Source: Camelus bactrianus
Taxonomy: Eukaryota; Chordata; Mammalia; Artiodactyla; Camelidae
Assembly (NCBI RefSeq): GCF_048773025.1
Contig: NC_133561.1
Span: forward strand, 29,912,001 to 29,976,000
DNA length: 64,000 nucleotides
Reading direction: 5' to 3'
Shown here: in pieces, positions 22,286-34,559 of the stretch
Layout: each line of letters begins with the position of its first letter
Numbering within the stretch: the stretch's first letter is position 1
Made by a program: the position numbers and the translations under genes
The notes under the pieces: model-generated
What the model was told of the DNA's origin: nothing
Database searches by the model: none
What the model saw: the letters and a program-made list of their open reading frames with translations, nothing else

Positions 22286-23375
22286 CTTGACACATTGTTC
22301 AATAAATGCAATCTATTAATGTTACTATGTAATTACATATTATATAATGTAATTCAGATGCCAATGGGTCCCCCTTGAGGACTGGATTAATCCTAGCCTG
22401 CACCTAAATTCCTCAGCCTGAAACAGCCAAAAGCCCTCATCCAGTTTCCAGAACCTCCTGCAGCCAACCTCCCTCCTGTGTCCCCTCGCATCTATGGTGC
22501 CACTTCATGGTCCCCCATACCTGCCCGTCCCATGGCCCCCTCGCTGTCCCCACTCCTATCAGTCCAGGCTCAAAGCCCAGGCCTCTAACTGACCCCCACG
22601 GGAAATCAAGTTTAAGCATTTCATTGTTTTTTCAGTTTTTAACTGAAGATCAGGCATGTCCTGACAAAAGGCATGCAGCCTGCCACAACCTCCGTGTCAC
22701 CCTCTCTCTCCTCTCTCTCTTCTCTCTCCCTCCTGGTGAGTCACAGCACACCCAGGAAATCCTCACCTCCACCCACACTCTGGGCCCCTCATGACCTGAG
22801 TATCTGCCCCAAGAGATTTTTAAAGAAAATTTCTTCTCCATGAACAAGGGTGTCTCACTGAGCTCTGGAGTGTTCTCTGCCTCCTTACCTTTGCACCTGA
22901 AAGTGTGAGGGGAGTTGGGGGGGGGGGACAACAACACAAGATGGCTGTGACCACTACACGTCTGACTCACACCGACTCTTGCCAAGGGGTTGGGCAGGGC
23001 CTTCTTTGCATTGCTCCTGGCTCTGCAAGGGGAGAAGCTTAGTCTCCTTTCCCAGTGACACCCCAACCTAATGCTTCAGGTGGGAGCTCCTCTGTTATCA
23101 ATCAAGGCACCAAGTAAGTAGGTCTTGTGAACTGTGGGCATAGAGTTTAGTTGAAGTTAGTTCAAATACGACATTATTAGCATTTTAGGATGACCTGAAG
23201 TCAGACACAATGCTAGCCTCATCTTCTGCCACCCCACCTCACTACCCTGTACCTCTGACCTCATCCGCTGGGAAGGCGTATCCTCTGGGGACATCGTGCC
23301 TCCTGCAAAAAGAGGTTGGGGTAACTATCAAGGCTTTATGTTTTTGTTCTCCTGCATGGGACTCGAATATCTCCC
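22286..23375. other. Intergenic DNA, no gene seen
   Basis: Unique-looking sequence with CT-rich tracts at about 22690-22730 and an 11-12 base G run at about 22917-22928. Nothing coding or structural is recognised. Confidence 0.6.
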
Positions 23376-24180
23376 TGTGACATATAATTAGAAATATATG
23401 TTTGGTCTTCAGCCCTGTTTCTGGCACAGAACTCCTAAAAACCCTTGAAATTTCATGTGATGAAAGCAATAAAGCTGTCCTTTGTTGCATTAATGGGGTG
23501 ACTTTTGGAAAGCCCCTACATAACCTAAGAAGGAGGGGTTGTTCACCAGGGGAGCCAACCACGTGATTAGAGAGTTGGAACTTTCAGTACCATCCGCTCT
23601 GCTCCCCCTGCACCCCGACCCTGACCTCTGGGGAGAGGAGAGCTCAGCCATCAATGGCCAATGATTTAATCAATCGTGCCTGTGCCATGAAGTCCCCATA
23701 AAGACTCAAAAGAGTGGGGCTCAGAGAGCTTCCGGGCTGGGGAATCACAATGCTTCCGCGTGCCACCGTGTCAGGCACCAGACTCCGTGAGGACAGAAGC
23801 TCCTTTGCTCAGAACCTCACCCAGTGTATCTCTTCACTTGGCTGTTGATTCATATCCCTTAATATCCCTTGTAATAAACCAGTAATCTAGTGAGTAAACC
23901 GGTTTCCTGCAAGCCACTTAGCAAATTAGTTGAACCTAAGGAGGAGGTTGTGGGAACCTCTGATTTGTAATCAGGGGATCAGAAGCAAGGGTGATAACCT
24001 GGGCTTGCAATCGGCATCAGAAGTGAGGGGCGGTTGTGCCAAACTGAGCCTTTGACCTGTGGAATCTGATGTCGTCTCAGGATGGGGAGTATCAGGATTG
24101 ACATGAATTGTAAGACACCCTGCTGGCACCACACTGGAATTGGGTACCGGATCCGACTCCCCATGCTGCTACACTCATTT
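23376..24180 (+). mobile_element. ERVL-type LTR fossil 1
   Basis: Starts TGTGACATATAATTAGAAAT. It shares ordered blocks with the LTRs at 30.3 and 40.0 kb: GGCATCAGAAGTGAGGGGC, CCTTTGACCTGTGGAATCTG and TTGACATGAATTGTAAGACA. A poly(A)-signal region (AATAAACCAGTAATCTAGTG) lies near 23875. No internal viral region is attached, so it is a solo LTR or fragment. The degree of divergence among copies suggests an old insertion. The right edge is approximate. Confidence 0.7.
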
Positions 24181-24229
24181 CCTGACCTCAGGGTCTAGAA
24201 GATTGGGCAGAATTCACAGCTTGAGAAAT

Positions 24230-24660
24230 TACACTTCATACCTCCTGTCTGCGCTTTATGCCTCAACTGCCTACTCTCCCTCCACTTCTAACTCAACTTG
24301 TTCAAACACAGATGCGTGTGGAGCATCCCCCACTAAATCTGCCCCTTTTACAATGTTCTTGAGCTCAGTGAGCGACACTAGCATCCAACCACTCAGCAAA
24401 GCCAGAGACCAAAACATCGTCCATAACATCACTCTCAGTCATCAGTTACCAAGTTATGACAATATCACCTCCAAAAATCATTCAGATCTGTTGTCTTCTC
24501 TTCTTTCTTGCTGCCACCGCAGCCGCACCAGTGCCCCACATCTCTCTGGACCACAGAGGCAGCTTTCCAAGTGTTCTTTTCACATCGACTCAAGCCTCCC
24601 TCCAGCCCCTCTCCACCCAGCAACAGGATGGTCTTCCCATCTGTGGTGCATCACCCTTCA
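24230..24660 (+). repeat. L2 LINE fragment, plus strand
   Basis: The block order resembles the L2 3' region: 'CACTAAATCTGCCCCTTTTA', 'AAAGCCAGAGACCAAAACAT', 'ATATCACCTCCAAAAATCAT' and 'CTTTCTTGCTGCCACCGC'. It is ancient and has no coding capacity. The open frame at 24140-24682 is incidental. Confidence 0.6.
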
Positions 24661-25139
24661 TGTAAGAGAAAAGAAACCCTAAGAAAGCATACACGTATCT
24701 GCACATTTGTGCAAAAGGGAATACAGGAAGGGCAAACCAAAACCTAACACGACTGAGTCCCTACAGAGGGGTCGGTGGGAGAGCTGGGGAAGACTATGGG
24801 AGTGGGAACAGCGCTCCCTCCGGGGGTGCCGCTCGGCTGAGTATTTTACTCCATATTTGGCTCTTGAGGGACCCTTTACTTTAACTCTTTTGTCCTTTGG
24901 ACAGGCCTCTACCATTTTTTTGAGTACTTCCTCATTTTTTTTTTTTTCTTTTCACCAGCACAAGGTGTATTGGGCCCATCTCTTCTTTCCCGGTCCTCAC
25001 TCCAGAATTCTCCACCAAGGACCAATGGATCCTTTTCTTGGAAGATGATATTTAGAAACTAAGACCTGGGTGTGAGACATGCTCGTTGCTTCTAGGCCCT
25101 CTCAGCAGACAGAACCAGGAAATATACGTGTGAATAGAC

Positions 25140-26185
25140 ACACATGTCTGTATCTTTGACTAGATTCACCTAACTGTATATATATTGAAAAGTCATGAGT
25201 TCATACTGATACCTCCAATTCCAATCCAATATTGCAGGTTCATTCTTCCTCATTTTCTTTTCTTTTTTTTTTTTAATTGACATATAGTGAATTGACAATG
25301 TCGTGTTAATTGTCTTAACTTTTTAAAATAAATGTGAAAGGGACAAAAGAGCCAATGTAAAGAGTGTCTCAATAGCCAAGTATGAAATAAGTTGAGCATC
25401 AAAATAAGTGATACTGATGACTATAACTCATAGAATGAAATACATATGCATGATTCCATACTGATATAAAGTTTGAAAATTGAATAAGTAAGTGGATGTT
25501 AAGGAACAATTCTTTGTTACAGTACAATTCCAAACAGTAAGCGTGGAAAGAATGACAGAAACAGAAAAATGATAATTTGGTAGACACCGCAGTAATCATT
25601 GTTGCAGGTAAGAATCATTAATGGATGCTAAAATTGGTGAGAGTCCGATGAGAAATAGTCTCCAAGTATCCTCCTACAAAATACTTAACCATTGAAAAGA
25701 GAGAAACAGTAGCTGAGCAATCAAAGTTAGCATCACCAGTTATGACACACATTGACATCAGGGTCCTCCTGTCGCACTGCACTGAGAAGGACACACCATC
25801 ACAGCTGTGGTGTTCTTGCCAGGAAGGCACAACCTGAACTTAAATGAGGAAACATCAGATGGACACAAATTGAGAGACATTCTACAAAATAATCGGCCAG
25901 TACTCTTTAAGAGCACAGTGGTCTTAAGAGATAAAGAAAGACTGAAAGCCTGTCTCATGTTGGAGGAGTTTAAAGAGAAATGGCAAATAAATACCGTGTA
26001 GGAGCCTAGTGTCGATCCTGCAGCAGAAAAGCACATCCCAATTTGCTGTCAGTAAGTGCCAGGGAAGATGTGAACATTCGGGGAAGATGGGTGAAGAATA
26101 TATGGGAACTGTTTGTACTATTTTTGCAACTTTTTTAAAGTCTAAAATTCTTTTAAAATAAAAAGTTTCAAGAAAGAAATTTTTT
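25140..26185 (+). mobile_element. Old L1M-type LINE 3' end, plus strand
   Basis: 'GAGTTCATACTGATACCTCC' near 25200, 'AGAGACATTCTACAAAATAA' near 25870, and a terminal 'GGGAACTGTTTGTACTATTT' followed by AAAATAAAAAGTTT near 26160 match old L1 3' UTRs. It has been interrupted by a younger L1 end at 25259-25325. Confidence 0.7.
25259..25325 (-). mobile_element. Short L1 3' tail inserted in the older L1
   Basis: T run followed by AATTGACATATAGTGAATTG. This is the complement of the camelid L1 3' terminus seen also at 30.2, 39.1, 49.9 and 60.2 kb. Confidence 0.75.
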
Positions 26186-26319
26186 CAAAATAGAAAGCTC
26201 AAGCAGACATGATCGGGCTTCCCTACTGCTCTTAGGACACAGATCTGAACACCAAGTCCCCCATGGAGCACCACTCTTAGACATGAACTTCAAGATCTCC
26301 AAGTTCCATCCTAGGCAGC

Positions 26320-26580
26320 CCTAGGTCATCCCAGCCTCCCCTGCACTTTCTCTGAGCGGCAGTCGCTCCTTCAGTTCATGGAATTAGTTACCTCTTCCCC
26401 AAAGAGCATTTGCACACAACTATTTCACTAATGTCCGCTCCTCCATTAGACTAAGAGCCACAGGATCAAAGACCATGCCTCTTTTTGGTCACCCTTGTAT
26501 GTGCAGCCCATTGCACAGTTCCCAGCATGTGGTAAGCACTCAGTAACTACTGGTTGAATGAATGAAGGAAGGAAGGATGA
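26320..26580 (+). repeat. L2 LINE 3' end, plus strand
   Basis: 'AAAGACCATGCCTCTTTTTG' and 'GTGGTAAGCACTCAGTAACT', followed by GGTTGAATGAATGAAGGAAGG, match the L2 3' terminus. Confidence 0.8.
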
Positions 26581-26846
26581 ACTAGGAAGCAGGGTGCCAC
26601 AAGGACCCACCATTCCTGCAGCTCAGACAAAAGGTGAGACAGTTCTGATTCACCAAGTCTCAAGTACGCCTTTTTAATTTTTCCAAATATGCCCCAGTCA
26701 CACTGAGACCTGCCAGGTATTAGGTAACCAGGTGGTCCTAATGGGCCGCAAGGTAGTTAGGCTTGACTAGCAAGTGTGTGGACTTTGTCTCTACTCAGAG
26801 CCTTGATTGTACTGGGGAACTTCTAAACAGAGAAAAAGAACCCTTA

Positions 26847-27018
26847 GGGGGAGGGTATAGCTCAGTGGTAGAGCACATGTTCAGCATGCACGAAGTCCTG
26901 GGTTCAATTCCCAGTACCTCTGTTAAAAAAAAAAGAAGTAAATAAATGAGCCTAATTACCTCCCCTGCCTCCCAAAAGGACAATGTAAAATAAATAAATA
27001 AATTCTAAAAAAAGAAGA
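26847..27018 (+). mobile_element. Vic-1-type camelid SINE, copy 4
   Basis: The head GTATAGCTCAGTGGTAGAGC, the B-box GGTTCAATTCCC, the 'CCTAATTACCTCCCC' segment and AAATAAATAAAT tail are present. The flanks AAGAACCC and AAGAACCT suggest a short target-site duplication. Confidence 0.95.
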
Positions 27019-27164
27019 ACCTCTTCCCAGCTCGCGTGCCTTGAGAGGCAGCAAAGATCAGGTTGAGAGGGCAAACTCTCATGTCAGACCTTGGGGTTCA
27101 TCTTGAGAATTGTAATGACAGGTAACATCGACTGCAGTTAATCTAGACAGGATAACCGAGGTAG

Positions 27165-27325
27165 GCAGTTTACCCACATCATTCTTTTTAATCCTCCCAA
27201 CAACCCTAGTATTATTGCCATTTTGTGGAAGAGGAAACTGAGGTATGAAGAGGGTAAAAGATTTGCCCCTAGTCACACAGCTAACAGATTGTGTCAAGCC
27301 TCAAACTCTGGCTCTTGTACAAACT
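27165..27325 (-). repeat. MIR SINE, minus strand
   Basis: 'CCTCCCAACAACCCTAGTAT', 'GAGGAAACTGAGGTATGAAG' and 'CCCCTAGTCACACAGCTAAC' are MIR complement landmarks. Confidence 0.85.
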
Positions 27326-27329
27326 TCCT

Positions 27330-30160
27330 AAAATTGTTTCTTTTCCATCATTCTCTCAATGAATGTGAAAACTGTCCAACCTCAGTCAATGTTCCAGTAA
27401 GAAAGGTCTCTTAAGAGACCACTCCCGTGGCCTCCATCCTGATGGCTTGTTTGTCATATCAGGTTGGGATTATGCACTTTTAACAGCATCTGGGGACTTC
27501 ATCCTGACGGTTGAGCTTTTCTGGCGGGTGCCTGCCTGGCAGGAATTTGGGCCCAGAAAGATTGGCAGTGTGGTCAGAAGAGAACCTTCTGGATGGGGAC
27601 CTGAGTTGCGTGGTGGCAGATAGCCGATCCCATCCCTGGCTCCAGTTCCTTTCCTGGAGATCATCTCAAAGAAGTGACTGTCAGCTGCGTGACACTTGAG
27701 GCTGATTTTGAAAAACAAGACTTCCAACTCTCCAGCTGCCTGCTCACCCATGCATTTTATAAAGGTTTTCTTTCCCAGAAACTCTTCAACAGACTTTACT
27801 TTAGGTCCATGAGACAAGCCTCCCCTAGTTGTGTGGGTCCCTTCCCCATCCTCACTAATGGAAGCCAGCCTGGGAGAAGGGGGTGGGTATCAGAATTCTG
27901 TTGACAACCCACAGTGTCCCCAGAAGTCCAAGTGAAAGTTTAAATAAGTGAGTGAAGATGGAGAGGAGAGAGTGAATTGTATGGATGTTCACGAATCTAA
28001 CTAGCTGCTTAGTGACTGACAAAATACAAAGAATGAAGGGAAACAAGAGTTTAAAATGATGCCCACGTCACTGGCCTGGGCTGAGACCCTTCCTCGGTGC
28101 CATCAGTGTTGAGCTCGTCTGAGGTCTGTACTGCATAACACAGGCTGGGAGAAAATTCTTCCCTCTGAAATTTTCACTTCTCAGTTATGGAAGTTGTGGT
28201 GTCAGGGTGGGGAGGAGGTGATTACTTTAAAAACCCTCACCCCTTACTGAGACAGGCTTTCAAGGCTTGGAGGAATCTAATGAAACTCATCATCAAGGCA
28301 GTAACTTATTGAAGGGTGGGGGGTGGTTGATCTACATGAAATAACACACAGCTCAAGTCTAATCCTGAGACAGAAGGAGAGAGAGAGAGAGTCTGTTCCT
28401 GCACAGACCTTTCAAACACTGTCCTTGGGAGAGGGGTGGCTAGAATCCACATTTAACGAACATTTAAAGAACATGATGTGTTGTGTTCAGGCTTTGAGTT
28501 GGAAAGAAGGGGGCTCCCTGTCTAATGGGGAAGGCATGGATTCTGCCCTCGGAGAGTATTCCAATGTGGGAGGCAGAGCACACAGATGAACAGAGCCACA
28601 GAAAGAGGAGGCAAATGAGCCCAGGACAGAGGGGGCGCATCACCACCGAGGGACATGGAACAGAGTGTCGGTGGAGCTGATCAGAGGAAGCTGACTGAAA
28701 GCAAGGATGTTGGGCTCCAGTTTGGAAGGATGAAGAGCTTAATCTGAGAAGCCAGAGGAAAAGAATTATTTAATGGGCTTGAGTTTAGGAGGAAGGAAGG
28801 AAAAAAATGTTAGAACTCCTCGTCCTGAAGAAAGAAAGGTAACTGTGTGTCCGATCGGCCAGCTGAACCCCAGTCATCCCCAGAGAGGAAGCCCTGGGCA
28901 AGCTCATCACATCTGCTTGACCCAGGGTTTTCTCTTGCCTGGAGCTGGGGCACTCTCTTCCTCCTGCTCCACTGCATTCAGAGCCACAAAGTGAAACTGG
29001 AGGCTCTGGGTGGCCTCCCACCTCTGGAAGGATCCAGGCAGGAAGGTAACAATGAGCCAATGTTTGGCTCAGGAGACAAAGGTCCTTTGATAGGACCTTG
29101 GCCTTGGCAGACTCTTCCTCTCTGTCTGCAAATAAACCTGGATTCCATTCAGGGAAAGCAGGAGCAGGAAGCAGCAATTAGAGAGGAACCCCTTGTCCTT
29201 GTAGACGTGTGTGGCTGTAGCATGGGGTGCAGTTTGGACCCTGGCCTGGATATCAAGTTTCTGCTGATGCCCTCTGATAAGGTCCTCCTCACACCTGGGG
29301 AGTTTGGTACCCGCTCTGAGAGAGATAGGGCTGGGGCCAGGAAACCACGGGGAGAGAGACCAGGACCTCCGTCTGCTCTGGGCGTCCTAAAGCACAGTGC
29401 CGGGGTCTGGACCTGTCCTCGGGTTAGAGGCCCTGAGCTTGCATTTCTAGAGGCCCGTCTCCCTCTGTGAAGTGTCGGTTCCTTGGCAAATCTCAGTGAA
29501 TTTCAGCTAATCAGCTTTCCAAGGCAAAAGATGGAAGAGAAAACCAAGCAGATGTGTGGATCTACAGGGAAACGGAGTACTGAGCAAGGGAAGTTGGCTT
29601 GAGAGGTGGGACCCAATGTGCTGGGGTGAAGAGAGGAGCCAGCCACCCCAGGGGCAGGATATGGTGATGAAGGAAGCTGAGAAAGGGCTCCGGGGCCAGC
29701 CCCTGGGGGTGGTGCCTGCCAGACCCACCACATACTCTTTTGGAATCACCCTCCCTGACACACTCTTTCAAATCCTTCCATAAACATCAGAACGATCTTC
29801 CTTCCTCTCTCCTCTAGTTAACCATCCCCCTCTTCCCGGAAGTTGTGCTTGGGTTAAACAGAAAACCCTTTGCCAGACTGTGTCAATTTATCATAAGGAG
29901 TGCATTGCAAAAGGAGATTCACCCGAGGACCATTAGCATCCACCTTCACGCCCTTCTAACTTGGGGAGGGAGAGTGGAAGGTTTTAAGGGCTTCCGCAGG
30001 AGATGGGTCAGCCGAAGTTCAGCTAGTTTCAGGAACTGTTGATCAAGAATGGTTCTCAGAAGAAGGAGGAACTGTGCTCACGGAGTAGCACCCAGTATTT
30101 GGGCCATTTGGATTTTATCAAGAGGGCTGGTGTGGAATAGTTAGGGGCTAGTGATAGTCA
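27330..30160. other. Intergenic DNA, no gene seen
   Basis: Mostly unique-looking. There is a short GA run at about 28377-28391. The segment 28430-28640 (GGGGAAGGCATGGATTCTGC) resembles a decayed minus-strand L2. The open frame at 28847-29470 is 207 codons long, but lacks a recognisable domain or splice context. I treat it as chance in GC-richer DNA. Confidence 0.55.
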
Positions 30161-30162
30161 TC

Positions 30163-30325
30163 CTTTTTTTTTTTAAATGAAGTATAGTTGGTTTACAATG
30201 TTTCAGGTACACAGCAAAGTGATTCAGTTATACATACATATATATATATTATTTTCCACATTCTTTTCCATTATAGGTTATTACAAGATATTGAATATCG
30301 TTCCCTGTGCTATACAGTAAGTCCT
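30163..30325 (-). mobile_element. L1 LINE 3' end, minus strand
   Basis: The T run at 30163-30174 is followed by GAAGTATAGTTGGTTTACAA and, further on, TTACAAGATATTGAATATCG and the CTGTGCTATACAG segment, the complement of the camelid L1 3' UTR. It abuts the LTR that begins at 30326. Confidence 0.85.
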
Positions 30326-31340
30326 TGTGTGATATTGATTTATAATAAGAAATATGGGGGGTGGGTATAGCTCAGTGGTAGAGCGTGTGCCTCGCATGCA
30401 TGAGGTCCTGGGTTCAATCCCCAATACCTCCCTTAAAAAGTATAAATAAATAAATAAACCTAATTACCTCCCCCTACCAAAAAAAAAAAAAAAACCTTAA
30501 AAAAAAAGAAATATATATTTGGTCTTTGACCCGGAGCCCCCTTCTTGGCAAGGAGCTCCTAAAACCCTTGGATTTCCAAGGTCAGGAGAATGTGGTAAAC
30601 GTGTCTTTTGTTTTGCTAATGTGGGGACTTTGGGAATGCCCTTAGATCACCTAAAGTTGCAGGCTGATTGTCAGGGGACACAATCTTGTGATTAGAGGGT
30701 TGGAATTTTCAGTCCCAACCCCCCATCCTCTGGGGAGGGGAAAGCGGCTGGAGGATGAGTTTAAACATTAATGGCCAATGAATTAATCAATCGTGACTAT
30801 GCAGTGAAGCCTCCATTTAAAAAAAAAAAAAAAGCTTGGGGTTTGGAGAACTTCCAGGTTGGTGAACACGTGGAAATTAGTGGAGAGTGGTGGCCTGGAG
30901 AGAGCACAGAAACTCTGCCCTTCCCTCATAGCTTGCCTTGTTCCTCCCTTCCACCTGGCTGTTCCTGAGCTGTATCCCCCACCCCCCTCTTTTTTTTTTT
31001 TTTTTCAAATAAACCAGTAATCTAGTAAGTAAAATGTTTCTCTGGGCCCTGTGAGGTGCTCTGGTAAATTAATCAGAAACCAAGAAAGGGGTTGTCAGAA
31101 TTTCAAGGAAGGGGTCATTGGAACCTCCAATTTTATAGCTGGCAGGTCAGAAGGTCCTGGACTTGTGACTGGCATCTGAAGTGGCAGCTGGGGGACGAGG
31201 GCAGTCTGGTAGGACTGAGCCCTTAACCTGTGGGATCTGACTCTATTTCCAGGTAGATAGTTTCAGCATTGAGTTGAATTGTAGGAAACCCAGCTAGTGT
31301 CTGAGAACTGCTATGTGGAATGTGGACTCCCACCCTCGCA
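30326..31340 (+). mobile_element. ERVL-type LTR fossil 2, split by a SINE
   Basis: Starts TGTGATATTGATTTATAATA, like the LTR at 23376. It shares the block order GGCATCTGAAGTGGCAGC, CCTTAACCTGTGGGATCTGA and TTGAGTTGAATTGTAGGAAA. A Vic-1 SINE sits inside at 30356-30505. Homopolymer A and T runs at about 30817 and 30990 are later growths. No internal viral region follows. The right edge is approximate. Confidence 0.7.
30356..30505 (+). mobile_element. Vic-1-type camelid SINE, copy 5
   Basis: Head, B-box and 'CCTAATTACCTCCCCCT' segment are all present. A perfect 9-bp target-site duplication AAGAAATAT lies at 30347-30355 and 30506-30514. It interrupts the ERVL-type LTR and is therefore younger than it. 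Confidence 0.97.
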
Positions 31341-32600
31341 CCCACTAAACGCGCTCATTGGAATTGAGTGCAGAAAAACAGGGTTAAAATCATGTGTGTT
31401 TGGACAAAATAATGTTGCTTTACATTTTAGGAAACAAAGAACTTGCCCACCATCAAGCCATCAACCACTGCAGCCGCTCCGAGCTGCGCCCAGAGGGGAA
31501 TTCAGGATGGAGGAAAAAAAACAATACTGGCCCCAGAGAGTTAAGATGCACATCAAAGGAATACTTTCAATGAGCCCAGATTTTTGCATCTTCCCATACA
31601 GAGAAAAACACTAAAACACTAAAATCATTAACTTGAGATGTCTGCTTTTTTGTGTGATTAGCAGTAATCTTTTAATGTTCAACTAGAATGTTTTCGCTTT
31701 TTTGGATTTTTTTTTTCCCCAGCAAAAACTCCCATATGGCCTGGCTCCTCCCTTACCTCTTTGGAACAGTTCCCCAGAGCTAAGAGGCTGATTCCCACGC
31801 TATCATCCTTGGTAAGGTCCCCGAGTAAAAAGTAACTCTCAACTTGTGGGCTGTGCATTTTTTCTCAGTCAAAATGTGTGCTAGACGGGTTGGGAGGAAT
31901 AGCTGCTGGGGACAAGGACACAAGACAGCCACCCTGGGAAATTCTCAGCCCACTAAAAGTGAAGAACAAATACACGTGCCCCCCACTGACCGCCCCTTTA
32001 GTATAAGCAGCAGCCCCCTTCCTTTTGCTCCAGCCCTGCCGGTGCCCCACCTCCCTGGGAACAGAGGAATCTGTACTCAGCTGGGCTGGCACTTGGCACT
32101 GGGTGTTGGGAGAGAGGCAGTGAGCCCTGGGCTCTGGGGAGAGCAGAAGTAGAAGAACCGGCTGAGCTAGGAGGAAGCATTCTTGTCATTTTCTTCCCAG
32201 ACTGAGGAGGAGAGGGAGGGTGGAGGGGAGCAGGTGGGGAGAGCTGTGGAAGGGATAAGGAGGGGTCACAAAAGGTTGAGTGCTCTCTGTCCAGAGCCAA
32301 AATTGGGTGGTGCTGTGCCTCCTTGATTCCAGCAGGATCTAAAGAAGGCAGGCTGTTGACTGGCCCCACCTTGCAAGGCTGTGTGTGAGGAGGGACCTGT
32401 TAAGTTGCCCAAAGGAAGATGGAATTTGATGGGCAGTAGACAGATGGAGCTGGGTGCCACGCACAGCCAGGCCCATCCCTGGTACAAGATGGGAGAGCCT
32501 GGTGCTGCCTGGACTAACGCATTTTCTGTGAAAAGTAAAGGCAGAGTGTCCTCCAGTGCCTAGGTTCCCTCGTCCTTACACATGAAATGCATCATGGTTC
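31341..32600. other. Intergenic DNA, no gene seen
   Basis: Unique-looking sequence with a GC-richer patch at about 32000-32250. No exon or clear repeat is recognised. Confidence 0.55.
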
Positions 32601-32604
32601 AAAG

Positions 32605-33055
32605 TTAACCAGCAGTGAAAAATGCCATGATATCACTCAAATGTAGAAGCTTAAAAAAAAAAGAAAGACACAAGTGAACTTACTTACCAAACAGAAACAG
32701 GCTCACAGACATAGAAAACAAACTTATGGTTACCAGTGGGGAAAGAGAGCGAGAGGGATAAATAGCAGGTACACACTACTGTATATAAAATAGACAAACA
32801 ACCAGGTCCTACTGTACAGCACAGGGAACTATATCCAATATCTTGTAGATATAAAATAGATAAACAGCAAGTTTCTTCTGTATAGCACAGGGAACTATAT
32901 TCAATATCTTGTAATAAACTTTAATGAAAAAGAATATGAAAATGAATATATGTGTGTATATGCATGACCGAAACATTATGCTGTACCAGAAATTGACACA
33001 TTGTAAACTGACTGTACGTCAATAAAAATAAATAAATAATAAATAAATAAAACTA
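32605..33055 (+). mobile_element. L1 LINE 3' UTR with internal 66-bp duplication
   Basis: 'GATATCACTCAAATGTAGAA' and 'GGTTACCAGTGGGGAAAGAG', then AGCACAGGGAACTATATCC, ending in AATAAAAATAAATAAATAAT at about 33020-33050. Two 66-bp units (from 32783 and from 32849) repeat the ATATAAAATAGA...AATATCTTGTA segment. The related copy at 50735 has only one. Confidence 0.88.
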
Positions 33056-33649
33056 ACCAGCAATGAAAACTTTTTCCTTTCCTTTCTTTCTACAACTGAA
33101 TCTGATAAGCTAAACCTTATCATTTATAACACAAATGGTGAACTCATTGGAGAAGGGAGATGGACTGAGGAAAATGTGAACAGAGCCTCTTAATATGTCT
33201 CAAGATTTGGGTATGGGCAGTTCACTATTTATTGATTGATTTTTATTCGCTATGGGCATCACAACGGATTTATCCGACTCCCCCCTTTGACACACATCGA
33301 AGAAAAGAAGTAGAAGAAGGGTTGTGAGAGGATTGGAGCTAGACTTGCCCAGAACAGTGGTTTAAATAAAATGAGTGCTTAATAAGTGAGCTATGAATTG
33401 ACTGGAAGTGATGGTCAGGGAGAAGTGGTTGATGACAGACACCCAGTTCATGGCAACTGCTGGGCGAGAGCACCCACCGGGTCCTGGGGGAGGAAATGCT
33501 CTCCTTTCAGGCCCTGGGTGAGTCTGCGCATCACCTCCTGATCTCTGATGACAACAAACACGTCTTCTGCCAGCCCAGCATTTCTCAGTAAACCTAACAT
33601 GCCCCCAGTTACAATCTCATTTGGATCTCAAGACAAGGAAGATGAGGAA

Positions 33650-33790
33650 GTTGAGGTTTTTCATTTTATTTTACAGATGAGGGTGCTAAGGCTCAAAGAG
33701 ATTAAGTGACTGACTCAAAGTCCCAAAGTGATGCTTCCAGGACTGGAACTCAGTTATCCCGACTCCCGTGCATGGTACTGAGTAGAACAG
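33650..33790 (-). repeat. MIR SINE, minus strand
   Basis: 'TATTTTACAGATGAGGGTGC' then 'AAGAGATTAAGTGACTGACT' then GGACTGGAACTCAG match the MIR complement. Confidence 0.8.
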
Positions 33791-34290
33791 ACACGTTCCC
33801 TGTCCTCATGGAGTATTCAGTCCAGCAAAGGATGAGGTAGACATTAAATAGATAATGACAAGATGGAGTATTATGAAAGCATATAAGGGGACCTTGGGTA
33901 GATTTCTCTGAAGAAGATGCTGAGCTCACATCTAAAGGATCTGAACAAGATAAGTGGGAAAAGAGAGGGGAAAGGAGTTAGAGGCAGGGACAATGGACAT
34001 TCCAGGCAGCAGCAACAGCAAGTGCAAAGGTCCTGAGGAAGGAAAGCAGAGCCCTTCCAGGAACTTGAGCATAGCTTGGTGAGGACAGTGGGACAAGGTG
34101 AGGCTGCAGGTGGGCTGTTGTCAGCAAGCAGAGCCTGGTTGGCCATGCTAAGGAATTTGGATGTGATGCACAATGGGGACCACTGGGAGTCCCAGACCGG
34201 GGGAGTTCAGTTATGTTCAATTCATTGAGGAACTAGTACTCAAGTTCAGCAAAGACATATCAAGTGTCTACCACTTGTCAGACATGACGC
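33791..34290 (-). repeat. L2 LINE fragment, minus strand
   Basis: 'ACATTCCAGGCAGCAGCAAC' followed by 'GCAAGTGCAAAGGTCCTGAG', then 'GGAATTTGGATGTGATGC' follow the complement of L2. A matching downstream block (GATGATCAGGTCTGCATTTT) resumes at about 34960-35065, beyond a MIR and another L2 piece. Confidence 0.65.
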
Positions 34291-34299
34291 AATTTCAGA

Positions 34300-34445
34300 T
34301 ACCTTGAGCAAGCTATTTCACATCTGTAAACTCCAGCTTCTTTATCTGTAAAACATGGATGCTAATGCATCCCATTCTGGGTTGTCGACAGGATTAAATG
34401 AGATACCTCTGTGAGGGGCCTACTAGGTGCTCAGCAAGAGCTACC
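34300..34445 (+). repeat. MIR SINE, plus strand
   Basis: 'TTCTTTATCTGTAAAACATG', then 'GGATTAAATGAGATACC' and TAGGTGCTCAGCAAGAG. Confidence 0.8.
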
Positions 34446-34559
34446 TCTTCCTCCTCCCTCCATCTGTCTATCCTTCCTCCATCTCCCTCCTTTCCTATTT
34501 GCTACAGTTCATATTGCACGTCACTCCCAGACTGATACTCTATTCGCATGGGGCTGCTC

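Noticed and set aside
24140-24682. 180-codon open frame near 24.4 kb
   Set aside because: It lies across an LTR end and an L2 fragment; no intact protein is expected.
28847-29470. 207-codon open frame as a gene
   Set aside because: No domain, no homology I recognise, no splice signals and no Kozak-supported start; length is within chance for GC-richer mammalian DNA.
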